Source: Cyanophora paradoxa (Eukaryota; Glaucocystophyceae; Cyanophorales; Cyanophoraceae). Taken from it: 50,305 nt of DNA. Below are positions 1-10,858 of this stretch, piece after piece (position 1 is the first letter of the stretch; the number at the start of each line of letters is the position of its first letter). The translations under genes were made by a program, and so were the position numbers. A model generated the notes under the pieces. It saw only the letters and a program-made list of their open reading frames with translations, ran no database searches and was not told the DNA's origin. The stretch lies in contig QPMI01000356.1 of assembly GCA_004431415.1 (NCBI GenBank), positions 1 through 50,305 of the forward strand. Direction: 5' to 3'.

Positions 1-2053
1 CTCTTCGTTCTCCCGCTCGTTCCGCTCCCGCCGGGCCTCCTCCAGCTCCGCCTCGAGCGCGGCGATCTCCTCGTGCGCCTGTGCGCGCTCCTCGTCCTGC
101 GGGCCGGCCTCCCTTAGCGGCGGGAGGGGGCGAACGGAGGGCGAGCCGGCGGTGCGCACGACGCGTCGGTCGGAGGCCTCCTGGAGCTCCTCGAGCTCCC
201 GCTCCGCCGCGGCGAGCCGGTCCATGAGCTCCTGGACGCGCTCCGCCGCCTCCGCCTCCGCAGCCTCCGCCGCCAGCGCCTGCTCCGCCCCGGAGGCTTC
301 CAGCTCGCCCTCCAGCTCCCGCACGCGCTCCTGCGCCGCCGCGAGCTCGGCCTGCAGCCGCCCTTCCGCCTCCTTCGCCTCCGCGGCCGCGCTTCTGCGC
401 TGCTCGGCGAGCTCCTGCAGCTCGCCCCCTGCGGCGACCGCCGCCTGCAGCTCGCGCTCCGCCGACTCGGAGGCCCGCAGCGCCCGCCGCGCCCGCTCGT
501 CCGACTCGGCCTGGCCGTCCTCCGCGTGCGCCCGCCACGAATCCGCCTCCTCCGCGTCCGCCCGCGCCGCCGCCGCCTCCGCCTCCGCCGCCGTGACCCG
601 CCCCGCGCCACGAACGCCTCGATCTCCGCCGCCCCGCCCGGCCTCCGCCTCCGTCGCGCGCCGCTCGGACAGCTCTTCGCGTTCCGTCGCTGCCTTCGCC
701 TCCTCCCGCGCCGCCGCCCCCACCGCCTCGGCATCCGCGGCCCGCCGGCGGGCGGCCTCCGCCTCCGCCGCCGCCGCCTCCGCGCGGGCCTCGCCTCGCT
801 GGCCCGGCGCTCCGCCGCCTCGGCCCGCTGCCGGGCGGTCTCGGCCTCTGCCGCCGCGGCCTCCGCGCGGGCCTTGGTCTGCTCCTCCCGCGTCTCGGCC
901 GCCTCCGCCACGCCCTCCGCCTCGTCCGCCCGCCGCTCGGCCACCTCGGCGCGCTCCAGGGCCGATTCCGCCCGGTCCTCGGCTTCTTCTGCCTTGTCCG
1001 CTGCCGCTCGCTCCGCTGCTGCCGCGCGCTCGGCCGCGCGCTCAGCTACACGCTGCGCCTCGACGGCCTCCAGCCGCGCTGCAGCCGCCGCGTTCGACCG
1101 AGCCTCCGCCGCAACCTGCGCGGCCTCGGCCCGAGCCGCCCGCTGCACAGCCGCCTCGGCCGCCTGCAACGCCGCGTCGCGCTCCTTGCGAAGCTCCTCT
1201 GCGCCACGGGATGCTTCCGCCGCCGCCGCGCGAGCCTCGTCTCGCTCACGCGTCAACGTCGAGCTGAGCTCCAGCGCTTCCGCAGTTTGCAATACGGACG
1301 CGCGTAGCTGAACGGAAGTAGAAGCAAGTGTCGCGCTGATGCGATCACGCTCTTGCTCGGCATCCTCGCGGGCCGCTGCAGCCGCGTTCCGCTCGCGGAT
1401 CGCAAGGTCGCGCTCAGCCTCCGCACGCTCGAGCAGCTGTAGCGATAGCCGACGCGACTCCAAAGCGCTGTGAAACTGCTTCTCGACGTGCTCAAGCCCG
1501 TACGAGACCGCACTCCGGAAGTTCTGCGACGAGCATGCGCAGCGCGCGCGGTCAGATTCGATCTCGGCTTCTTCTCGTCTAATCGAGGCCCGATCAGGCG
1601 AGGAAGAGCGAAACACGCTTCTAAGAGTCTGAATATATCAACAACGAGCGTCGTGTGCGAGGGACATCAGGTGAGTTCCCTTCACTCGGGAGCGCACCGT
1701 TACAAGAGCCTCGCGGCCGCTCTCGTCGCACAGCACGAATAGGTCGGGGCTGTCACTGACAAGCGAAGAAATGTTGACGTCTGCTGAGCGAGCGGTCGCC
1801 TTGCCCTTGTGCGAGGAGGCCCCGCCCGCGCAGGCTGATCCGGCAAGTGACCGCGTGAGCCGCTCGACCGATACGAAGGCGCTGTTTTCCGCATTATACG
1901 CCGCACGTATCCGCAAGTTCGCCTCACTTTCGTGAGCTCGGGCGGCCGCCTGCGCGTCGGAAAGCGGCAAGGTCAGTCAACGAGCGAGGCTTGCCCCAGG
2001 TGGCTCACCGGGTCTCCCTGCGTCGCCGCGCAACTCGCGGTCGGGGCGGCCAT
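1..2053 (-). CDS. Long alanine/glutamate/arginine-rich coiled-coil protein (C-terminus beyond left edge)
   Basis: The minus strand encodes an almost uninterrupted A/E/R/Q heptad-type sequence over more than 500 residues, with no other recognisable domain. Role unknown; such coiled coils are usually structural or scaffold proteins. I start it at the ATG at 2053 (MAAPTAS...), because an intron GTGAGCCACC...GACGCGCAG then joins in frame to AAARAHESEAN. A second intron, GTGAAGGGAAC...TATATTCAG around 1627-1664, joins RSR to TLRSVFR in phase 0. An earlier exon could exist, since the frame stays open upstream of the ATG. The coiled-coil pattern changes frame near 790-797 and again near 596-645, apparently single-base slips in GC-rich repeats rather than introns. 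The coiled coil continues to base 1, so the gene is truncated by the window. A coiled-coil identity is likely; any function would be a guess. Confidence 0.6.
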
Positions 2054-2375
2054 GGTCTGGAAGCCCACGAACGGCTGCTCCTTCCTCAGATCTTCCACTC
2101 TGTACCCCGCCGGCACGCTAGTTGCTGTACCCGGGCTGCCTCACCTTCAGTTCTGTGCGCTGCAGCATATGCAGCTCGCCGGGGCGCCAGCAGCTTTTAC
2201 GTGCACGTGCACGTGGCGATCACAGCAGACTCAGCGGATCACAGCATGCGCAAGATCAAAACTCTTGATATTCATATAAGCAGACAGCTACACACAGTCC
2301 TGTCTACGAGCCCTATCCTAGCTATAGGCGCTGGCTGATCATGGGCGTGCGCATGCGGGGCTCGAGGCGCCGGGG

Positions 2376-3604
2376 TCATCTCCTGGCGGACGCCTGCGCC
2401 CGCTTTGCCGCCTCGATCTTCGCAGGCAGCGCCTTCTTCGCCTGCCCCAGGGTCTCCTTTAGTGCCAGCGTCGCCGGGTGGTCTGCGCCGACCTGCGCGG
2501 CAGACGCCGGTGAGGCGCGGCCGCGCGCGGGCGACCCTCGCGCCGCTCCTCCCCGCGCACCTCCTTCGCGCTGATGTCCACCGCCTTCTGGTAGCTCCTC
2601 AGCGCCTCCTCGTACCGCTCCAGGAACTCCTGTGCCCCGGAAGTCACGCCGGGGTACGGAACCAACGGGGAGGGAGCGGGCGCGCCAGCTGGACGCCGAT
2701 GCTGTGGTACGCTATGGATGTCATGCTCGACGGAGGCTTCGGCGTGTTCTCCTCCTGCGGAACGCGCGGGCGGCGTCGGGAGGGCGGCGAGGTGCTCCAG
2801 ACGGGGCAAAGGCGCGACGCACCTGTGGGGCCGCCTCCGCCATTAGGAGCAGGTCCAGCGCTTGCCGCGCGTGCCAAAGGGCGAACTTGTGCCTGCGGGC
2901 GGGCGCTCATGATCAGCGAGCTCTCAGCGGCCGGCGCGGCGCGGCGCGTGGGAGGCGGCGCGCCTGCTGAGCTGCGAGAGGATGGCGCAGATGTTGAGGT
3001 GCGTGCAAGCGGGGTTGTCGGCCGTGTGCTGCGTTGTCTCGATCTTAAGAGCCTTCTCCGCGTACTGCAGCGCCGTCTTCAGCATCCCGCGCCTGGGCGG
3101 AGGGGTCAGGGGGGGCGGCCCGGCGCCGCGTGCGGGGCGGGCGCGCTTCTTCAGGTAGCACGCCATGTTGTTGAAAGTGATCGCCCGGAGCTTTAGGCGC
3201 GTCTCGTTCCGCTCTATCGACTCGTACGGCGGCTCCGTCAGGACCTCCGCCCGGCGCAGCAGGTTCTGGCATAGCTTCATGTCATCTGCGATGCGCAGCA
3301 TCGATCAGCGTGAGCTCAATCTCAGGGTGCACAAGGTGACAGCTTGCTCGCCGCCCAGCCGACAACGCGAGGGGGGGCGCGGTATACGGTCCGGGCGCAC
3401 CTTGCTGTAACGCCTGCATCGCATTCACGTTGCAGGCCTCCGTGAGCCTGTAGCCGCAGCCGGGTTAGCTAGCGAGCGCAGGAAGCGGCGAGCTCAGGTG
3501 GACTCGGACCTCTTCCAGCTGCGGAAAGTTATGTCATTGTCCCGTCCGAGCACTTGCTGCTCCTCGACCCACTGCCGCTCTATCTCTGCGATCTCCTCCA
3601 CCAT
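2376..3604 (-). CDS. Tetratricopeptide-repeat protein
   Basis: Exons read on the minus strand show helical TPR-type repeats: LKLRAITFNNMACYLKK, then GMLKTALQYAEKALKIE...THLNICAILSQL, HKFALWHARQALDLLL, and EFLERYEEALRSYQKAVDI. The last exon reads VGADHPATLALKETL...AKIEAAKRAQASARR and stops at 2376. The A-x-x-YEEAL/YAEKAL signature and the HPxTLALKE ending are typical of kinesin-light-chain-like TPR arrays, which act as protein-binding scaffolds. I start at the ATG at 3604 (MVEEIAEIERQWVEEQQ), whose exon splices through GTCCGAGTCC...GGCTACAG to LTEACNVNAMQALQQ. At least five short introns are needed. Its start lies 143 bp from the divergent DUF4336 gene. The TPR call is good; the ligand and process are unknown. 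Confidence 0.65.
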
Positions 3605-3747
3605 CTATTCTCAACGGTGAGCCCGGTAGTCGCTGGAACCCCTACCCGGAAGCTAGCAATCGGCACTGAACAAACACGGCCTGAAGCCGGAGGAGGGCTG
3701 GAATAGGGTGCGTGGTTTTTTTTAGATGGGGGTATAAGTGAAACGCG
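3605..3747. promoter_or_regulatory. Short bidirectional intergenic region
   Basis: Only 143 bp separate the start codons of the divergent TPR and DUF4336 genes. The stretch is less GC-rich than its surroundings and holds a T-run near 3716-3723 and GGTATAAG at 3731-3738. The last lies only ten bases before the proposed plus-strand ATG, too close for a classical TATA box unless the true start is further downstream. A shared promoter is inferred from position alone. Confidence 0.35.
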
Positions 3748-6471
3748 ATGGAGGCGGGCTTCGTTGCTGCCGGAGCTGTCGTTGGGGGCGTGCGTGCTGG
3801 CGGTGCCATCCTTGGAGATGCGCCACAGAAGCGACCGCAAGAGCGGGGGCAGGTGCTTATGCCGCACGAGCGCCGCACGGGCGCGCAACCGGCGTCGTGA
3901 CGCGTTGCCGCCTCGCAGACGCATCGGCAGAGGGCGCGAGCTATCAGCTTGTGCGTCCACTTTCCCCCGCCGAGAGGCTAACGTCACGCGCTCCGCCGCG
4001 ACTGAACGTCGCAACGCGTGCAGCCGCGCGCAGCCACAGAGCGCGTCGAGCTTCTTCCCTTCGAAGCGTCTCCAGCAGAGGCCGTCTCCGCACCGCGTCG
4101 AGGAGCAGGTCAGAGCGAACCGCCCGAAGCACGTGTTCCCGTCCACGCCGCCGATCCGCTGCGCAGCGCTGCGAGACGCCGCGCGCGGAGAGCTCAAGCG
4201 CCGTGACGAACGCTGCGACCCCTGTGGACTCGGAGGACATCGCGTGGCCCTGGTGGCCCCTGGTGCGCCCGCCCGGGAGCGCCCCGCGCGCCCCGCGCCC
4301 GACCGCGGCGCGCTGCAGGTGCCGTTGTACCCGTACGGCAAGCGGAAGACGATCCGCAAGGAGGTCGTCTACAACAACATATGGACCTTCGACCAGATGC
4401 AGGTCCGCCGCCGACCCCGACCCCGGCCCCCCCTCTGTCCCGCCGCTCTGACCGTGGCGCCCCGCAGGGCATCTTCTATGTCGGTCTGCCTTGCCATATA
4501 CCCCTCCGCCTTGCACCCTGCCCTCTCGTCACGCCCGCCGCGCACCGCAGTCGTGCCCGTCCGCATGACCGTCATCCGGTGCGCCCCGCCCCGCGCAGTC
4601 TGTACCCCCGCTGGACGCGCCGACCCCCCTGCCAGGCTCCGGAACGGAGGCCTGATGGTGTACGCCCCCGTGGCCCCGACGCGCGAGTGCATCCGCATGG
4701 TCCGCGAGCTCGAGGCCGCCTATGGCGAGGTCCGCCTACCCCCCGCGCTTCTCCCCCCTCCCCTCCCCCCCGGCTTCTGACGCGCGCACCTCAGGTGAAG
4801 TACATCATCGTCCCGACGAGGTGCGGGCGGGGCCGGGTGCCCGCCAGCGGCCGGCCGCCCTGACGGCCGCTGCGCCCCCGCCGCCGCCCCCGCCGCGCAG
4901 CACGGGCCTGGAGCACAAGGTCTTCGCTGGTCCCTTCGCCCGCCGCTTCCCCAACGCCCGCGTCTACGTCGCCCGCAACGCCTGGTCCTTTCCGGTGACC
5001 ACGTACCCCTCCCCGCACCCCCCGCACCCTGGTCGAGCGTCGGCGGCGCAGCTCAACCTCCCCCTCTCCTGGCTCGGCCTCCCCGGCGGTCGCACTCAGG
5101 TCAGCGCGCCCACCGCTTCCCAGCCGCGTCCCCCCTCCTCCTCTGATCCGCGTACCCCCAGTACCTCCCCGAGACGGCGGCGGAGACGCCCTTCGGCGAC
5201 GAGTTCGACCTCGCCGCCATACCCCCCGTCGACCTCGGTCCGTACCCCGGCCCGCCCCTCGCGATCGCCCTTCTCTCCGCCCAACGGGGGTACAGGGGTG
5301 GGCCCGTTCGAGGAGGTTGCGCTCCTGCACCGCGCCACGGGCACCCTTATGGTCACCGGTGCGGACCCCTGCCGCCCCTCCCCCCGTCCTTCTCACCGGG
5401 GCCTCAGACGCGCTGGTGAGCATCCCCGACGAGCCGCCCGAGGTGCCTACCCGCCCCGCCCGCCCGCCCGGCCCCTCGCCCCCGGCCGGCCCCGCTTGCT
5501 TCTCTCTGCTAGAAGAATACCGCCTCCGATCTCATAGCAGCGCCCCGATAAGAACGAAGGGCTCGAGAAGCGGCGGGCGCTGAGCTGGGCGGGGGCAGAT
5601 CGTGTCGGCGGGGGTGGACGGGCCCTTCCCCCTGCTCTACCACGCCCGCGACCGCGCCAGCGACCCCGCCGTCGACACCCCCGAGAACCGCCGCAAGGCC
5701 CGCCCCTCGCCTTCGTCGTCGTTGCTGGCCGCGTGCGCTGAGCGCGCCCCGCAGGGCTGGCACCGCGTCGCCCTCTTCGCCCTCCTCTTCCGCCCCTCCG
5801 TCCTCGACGTCCCCACGGTGCGCCCAGCCCCGTACCCCCCTCCCGGAGCCCCCCCGAGCCCGGGCGGCAGCTGGGGGAGGCGCTGGCGGACGCGGGGACG
5901 GCCCCGGACCGCTCCCGCCGCAACCTCTTCGGCCTCTTCCCCTTCAAGTGGCGCCCCGAGTGGGAGGACTCCTTCCACGTGAGACCCCGTACCCCCACCC
6001 CGCTGCTCCCCCGCCCGACGGGCGCCCCGGGCAGGCCCTGCGCGGCGAGGGGCGCCTCCTCGTCGCCCCCATCCTCCAGGAGGTCCTCCTGCCCAGGTAC
6101 CCCTCCCTTCTCCCCCGCCCGCCCCCCGCCCCCCGCCCCTGAGCTTTCCTCCCCGCCCCCTTCCCTCAGGGACCCGTACCGGGTGCGGGAGTGGGCGAAC
6201 ACGGTGGCGGGCTGGAAGTTCGAGCGGATCATCCCGTGCCACTTCGACGCCCCCATCTCCGCCACCCCCAACGACTTCCGGCGAGCCCCCGTCCCCGCCC
6301 GCCGCCCCGCGAGCGCCCCTCTGAGGGGGCGGCAGGCGAGCGTTCGCCTTTCTGGAGCGCTCGAGCGCGCCGGTGGCGCCCCCCAAGGAGGAGGACCTCA
6401 GCTTCATGCGCTCCCTCGAGAACGGCCTCGTCAAGGCCGGCGTCATCCCCGCCCGCCGCCCCAAGCTCTAG
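3748..6471 (+). CDS. DUF4336 family protein, probably plastid-targeted
   Basis: Joined exons give the DUF4336 pattern in order: DIAWPWWPL / VPLYPYGKRKTIRKEV / NNIWTFDQMQ near the N-terminus, GGLMVYAPVAPTRECI, VKYIIVPTR, LEHKVFAGPFARRFPNA..YVARNAWSFP, LNLPLSWLG, FGDEFDLAA, VGPFEEVALLHRATGTLMVT, DGPFPLLYHARDRASD..DTPENRRK, a WHRVALFALLFRPS-like exon, FGLFPFKWRPEW, RLLVAPILQEVLL, and RIIPCHFDAPISATPNDFR before the stop at 6471. The metallo-beta-lactamase-like fold of this family is known, but its reaction is not. The region before DIAWPWW is rich in S, R and A, like a plastid transit peptide. The start is uncertain: an ATG at 3748 (MEAGFVAAGAVVGG) opens a short exon, but its joining to the 4.2 kb exon is not proven. 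At least ten introns, many starting GTACCCC, separate the exons. Confidence 0.8.
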
Positions 6472-6745
6472 CCCACCCCTCTCAAGCCGGCCCCGCCGCC
6501 CACCCCGCCCCCGGCCCTCGCTCTCTCTTCCTTCACTTAAGCATCATGAAGATATAAGATAATCGCTTTCAATTGTGGCTTTGATGCAGCAGGCATCGCT
6601 TTTCTTGTTTCTGCATAGTTTTCGGTATTGCTACAGGTTACCCTACAGATCCAATGTCCCTCCCGTGTGCTCGATGACATTCAGTTGAACAGCGCGGAGC
6701 AGAGCGCCGGCGGGCGCGCTGAGGGAGGGTGGCGGGCTGTGGCCC

Positions 6746-9700
6746 TCAGGAGCCGCGCCCGCGCTTCTTGAAGCCGCCGCGGAGGCGCATGGCGGCGCGG
6801 TAGGCGGCCTGCCCCACGTGCGCCTCCCCGTTGCAGTAGAAGACCTGCACCCCGCCGCCGGCACTCGCATCGGGTCGGCGCGCGGGGCGGTGCTAGTGGG
6901 CCCCCGTTCGCTGTATTTTGCTCATTCTTCCTGCTTACCTTCTGGCCGTTGACGGTCCTCCACCCGTTCGCGCCGGCGGAGCGCTGCGGGGCGGTGAGGG
7001 CCGGGGGCGGCGCGGGGCGCTCGGGGCCCGGGGTCGGCCGCACGAAAGTCGGGACGCCGGAAGAGCCGCCGCCACCGCCACCGCCACCGCCACCGCCGCG
7101 CCCGCCACCGCGCCCGCCGCGGCGGCCGCCGCGGGCGGGGCTGCGGGACTGGGACTGGGTGGCCGCCGGGGCGGACGAGGAGGCGGCCGGGCCTCCGCCT
7201 CCCCTCGTCCTCCTCGGGTTCCACCACCGGCCGCCGCTTCCGGCCCGCCCCGCCGCCTCCCCGCGCCCCCGCGCCTCGCCGCCGCCGCGCGGGGCCCGGG
7301 CTTGCGCTTGGAGACGAAGCCCGGCTCGCCCCGCTTGGGCTTGGGCGGGGCGGCCTTCTGCGCCGGCAGGCCGCCGAAGATGCCCCGCCCACCCCGGGCT
7401 CCCCCGGCTGCCCCTCGCGCCGCGTCGGCCGGCGGGGCGGCAGGCGAGCGCGCGCGGGGGCCCACCTGGATGCGGACGAAGTTGCCCATGTAGGCGCGCT
7501 CCTCCTCGGTCATCTGGCTCTCCGGCACCGCCTCCTCCTCCTCCTCGCCCTCGCCTCGCCCTCGCCGTCAGTCGTCGCGTCATCGTCCTCCTCCTCGCCG
7601 CCGAACGCCTCCTCGGGCGCGGGTGCTGCTGCTGGCCTGCGCCCGCGCCGCCCGGCGCCTGGGGCGGCGCGTGGGCGCCAGCTGGAGGCGCGCGCGGCGG
7701 AGGCGGGCCCATGGGGTGGGAGGGGTGAGGGCTGGGCGGGGGTCCCGGCGCGGCCCTGGAGGGGTACGACGGTCCGGGGCCCGGGCGGGAGAGCGCGGGC
7801 CGGGGCCGGGGCGGGCGGGCCCCGGGCGGAGTGCGAAGGCCCCGCGCCGGCGGGCGCGCGGGCCGGCGGCGGGAGCTGGGGCAGGGGCGCCTCGGGAGGG
7901 TACAAGCCATGGGAGGGCTGAGCGGGGGTAGAAGAGGAGGCAAAGGTGGCCGGGGCGCCGAGGCGCGCCGCGGCAGGGCGGGCGAGGCCGCCGGCGGCGG
8001 GCCGGCGCGGGGACGGCGGGAGTGGACTTGCGCTGCGCGGGGCGGGGGCGGGGCGTCGGAAGGGCGGGGCGGGGCGGCGAGGGTACGGCATGCGCACCTG
8101 GGCGAGGATCTCCTCCTCGTCGATCATGCGGATGATTGCGTCCATCTCCTCGTCCTCGTACCCGCTCGGCGGCTCCGGCGCCGCCGCCGCGGCGGCAGCG
8201 CGCCGCGGCTCGGCGAAGGCCGGGAGAGGGCGCTTGGGCCGGCGGCGGCCGGCGGGAGCGGCGGCGCCGGCGGGAGGGGGGCGCGGTCCTGGGGCCCCTT
8301 TGCGGCGAGGATGTCGGCAGCAGTGAGGAAGGGGCGCGGCGCCCGCCCCGCCGCCGACGCCGCGAAGGGGTTGACAGCGCGCCGTGGCGCCGGTCCGGGC
8401 CGGGCGTTGGGATCCTCCGTGGGGACGGGCTGCGGCGGCGGCGGCGGCGGCGGCTGCTGCTGCTGCTGCGCCGCCAGCCCGGGCTCCAGCTTTATGATTG
8501 GCGCCCTGGCCGGGGCCGGGGCCGGGGCCGGCTCCGGTTCCAGGACGGGAGACGTGAACGGGTTCGGGGCGGGGCCCGGGCCGGGGGTGGCGAAGGCGAA
8601 GGGCGGGACGGGTGGTGGGTCGGGGCGGGCGGGGGCGGGGGCTCGGGCGGGGGCGGGGGCCGGCTCCGGCTGCTGCGTGTAGTTCTGGCTGTCGAGCCCC
8701 AGGTCGAGGGAGAAGCACGGGAGCTCGTCCTCGAGGAAGCGAGGGGGCCGAGGGGGCGGCGCTGGCGCTGGCTCCGCCGCGGAGGGCGCCTCGCCCGGCG
8801 CCTCCCCCTCGCCCTGCGTCTCCGCCTCGCCCGCGCCCTCCTCGTCAAAGCCCAGGGAGAGGTCGAAGTCGGGGAGGGTGCAGGGCGGGTCCTCCCCCGC
8901 CCACCGCCCCCCGCGCCCCTTCCACGGCTCGCAGAGGAGCGGCTCGGGGGGCCGCGAGGAGGCCCCCTGGCCCTCCCGCTGGAAGCGGGCCGGCCATTCG
9001 GGGGGCGGCGAGCCCTGCCGCGCCTCTTCCCGGCCCGCCGCCGCCGCCGGCGAGGAGGCGGCGGGCGTCGCGGGGCGCGGCTGGACGCCCTCCGCCGCCC
9101 CCTCCGCCTCCTCTGCATCTTCGATGCGCGGCCGCCGGCGCGGCCGGCGCTCCGACCCGCCCGCGGTGGCCGGCGGCTCGGCGGGGTACAGGCACCCCTG
9201 CACGTAGAGCGCCCACGCGGCGCAGACGTCGCACTCTGCGCGCCCCGCCGGCAGCAGAGACGACTCGGGGAACTCGCTAAGCACAGCCTCCCACTCCTGC
9301 GCGCGGCGTTGGGCGAGCAGATTGCGGCGGGAGACGACGGCGCGCCGCACCGAGGCCGACGCTAGCGAGCGGCCGGAGGGATCGCCGGTCATGTTGCCGT
9401 GCGGGCAGCGGAGCCCGCCGTTGGCGTCGCCCGTGATCGCTCCGGCTGCGAGCCGCCTGTTCGGGAGCGGCGTGGGCGGGGCGCGCGACGCAAGGGACGC
9501 ACCCTCGCGCCAGTTGGATGCGAGCCAGAAGCGCGCCTCCGCATCGGGGCTCTCGCCCTCCGAAGCGTGGGCCTGCGTGGAGAGCCCGCCCCGCCCCCCG
9601 GCTGCGGCGCTGGCGCCAGTGCTCCGGCTGCTGCTGGGAACCGCTGCGGCGCTTCTCGGGGAAGCGCTCCGCTCGCGGCCTTCCGCGGCACTTGTGATGT

Positions 9701-10025
9701 TCTCGCCCTCCGCTCCCGCCTTTGCCGCGGCTTCGCGGCTGCCGCCGCTTGCGGGCCCCGGCTCGTCGTCCCCCGAGAGCTCGATGACCTCGTCGACGTG
9801 CTCCCCGCTCGATGGAATCCGCGCCGGCGTCTGCTCCGTGCTCGCAGCTGCGGGAGGTGCCGGATGATGCGAGGACCGCCGATTTGCGGAAGCGAGCGAC
9901 CCGCTGCTGCTGCTTCGCGTCGCTGCTCCGCTGCTGCGTCCAGAGGACGACGACGCACTTGGCGCGGCGCTCGGACCCGCGGCGGGGACGCGGGGCCTAC
10001 GAGGTGCGCGGTCAGGGTCCGGAGT
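6746..10025 (-). CDS. Low-complexity nuclear-type protein with SIM-like and DUSP/zinc-like segments
   Basis: I do not recognise the whole protein. Near the N-terminus, HVDEVIELSGDDEP (about 9790) matches a SUMO-interaction motif followed by acidic residues. Next comes FWLASNWRE...GLRCPHGNMTGD...AECDVCAAW (about 9550-9220). Its W, CPHG and CxxC arrangement resembles the DUSP domains of USP48/UBP26-type deubiquitinases, but no catalytic USP domain is present. The middle is Pro/Ala-rich with two related motifs, LPDFDLSLGFDEE and LPCFSLDLGLDSQ (LxLxL type), a Q run, and MDAIIRMIDEEEIL. The C-terminal part has QMTEEERAYMGNFVRIQV, a Gly/Arg-rich tract and a final spliced module, NGWRTVNGQK / VFYCNGEAHVGQAAYR, ending FKKRGRGS at 6746. 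The frame is open upstream to a stop at 10026-10028, and no ATG is seen, so the first exon is missing. A frame slip near 7550 is needed. Function unknown; a chromatin or ubiquitin/SUMO role is only a suggestion. Confidence 0.45.
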
Positions 10026-10858
10026 TCAACTGAAGGGAATCCGGCGCCGGGGCGATCGAACGCACGTAGCGCCGGAGTTGGTTCTAATGAACTGGAGCAT
10101 TGGCGCCCCGCTGCGTTTCGGCGGCATTCTTGCTGCCCGAAATTTGAAATCAGGGGCACGGGAGGCATCTCGTTGGGCAAAAATTCTTACCCGCCCTACC
10201 GTGCAGCGCGCAAGCGGCAGCTGAGGAGGTCTAGTTGCCCCCAAAGTACGCGCAGGGGGGTAGGGCGACGAAATTAGCTGGGGTACCACTTACCTTCGTT
10301 CGCTTAGCTGTGCCGTGACGCGGACGCTGGACGCAGCAGGAATCTGCGTGACTTAGCCCTAGGCCTACCCGGCAGTAGAGGCACCGCTGCCGGCCAAGCA
10401 GCATCCCTGCCGCAGTGGAAGCACCGGCGCACCAGTTCGCCTGAGCCTCTCAGCCGGCGCGCGCACTGCGGCAGTTGAGTCCCTTCAGTCGAATCGAACG
10501 ACGCCCGCCAGGCGTAGGCCAGCTGTTTCGCCGGGCCGCGGAACAATACCGAGGCCTGGGGTGATCCATGCAGACCCCGCGCGGTGAAGGTGCGCGATCC
10601 GAAGCCGCAACGTGTGGCGCGGACGGGCAACTTCTCGGGCCCGATATCGATCGTACCTGGGGAGTGCAGCGCTCTTGCAATTGGTCGTTTCGATGGTCCT
10701 TCTCTATCTGGATTGTTATCTCGAGAGTGGAGGGCGCTGCGATCGTTTTAGACAGAAGCTTAAGCGCAATCCGCGGCGCGCGGCCCGTTGGGCGCGCCAG
10801 CTCCTCGCTGAGCTTTCCGCGGCGCTGGCCGGCATGCGCAGTTCGGATCTGGGACCGC
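10026..10858. other. Region between divergent genes, first exons not resolved
   Basis: This stretch separates the minus-strand DUSP-like gene from the plus-strand methyltransferase. It probably holds the 5' exon of the former and possibly that of the latter. An ATG at 10568 opens a frame continuous with the methyltransferase start, but most of that extension has no methyltransferase character. I see no RNA gene or repeat here. Confidence 0.3.

Noticed and set aside
152-1267. 371-codon plus-strand Ser/Ala-rich frame
   Set aside because: It is the complement of the minus-strand coiled coil, and its Ser/Ala bias is what antisense of Glu/Ala/Arg codons gives.
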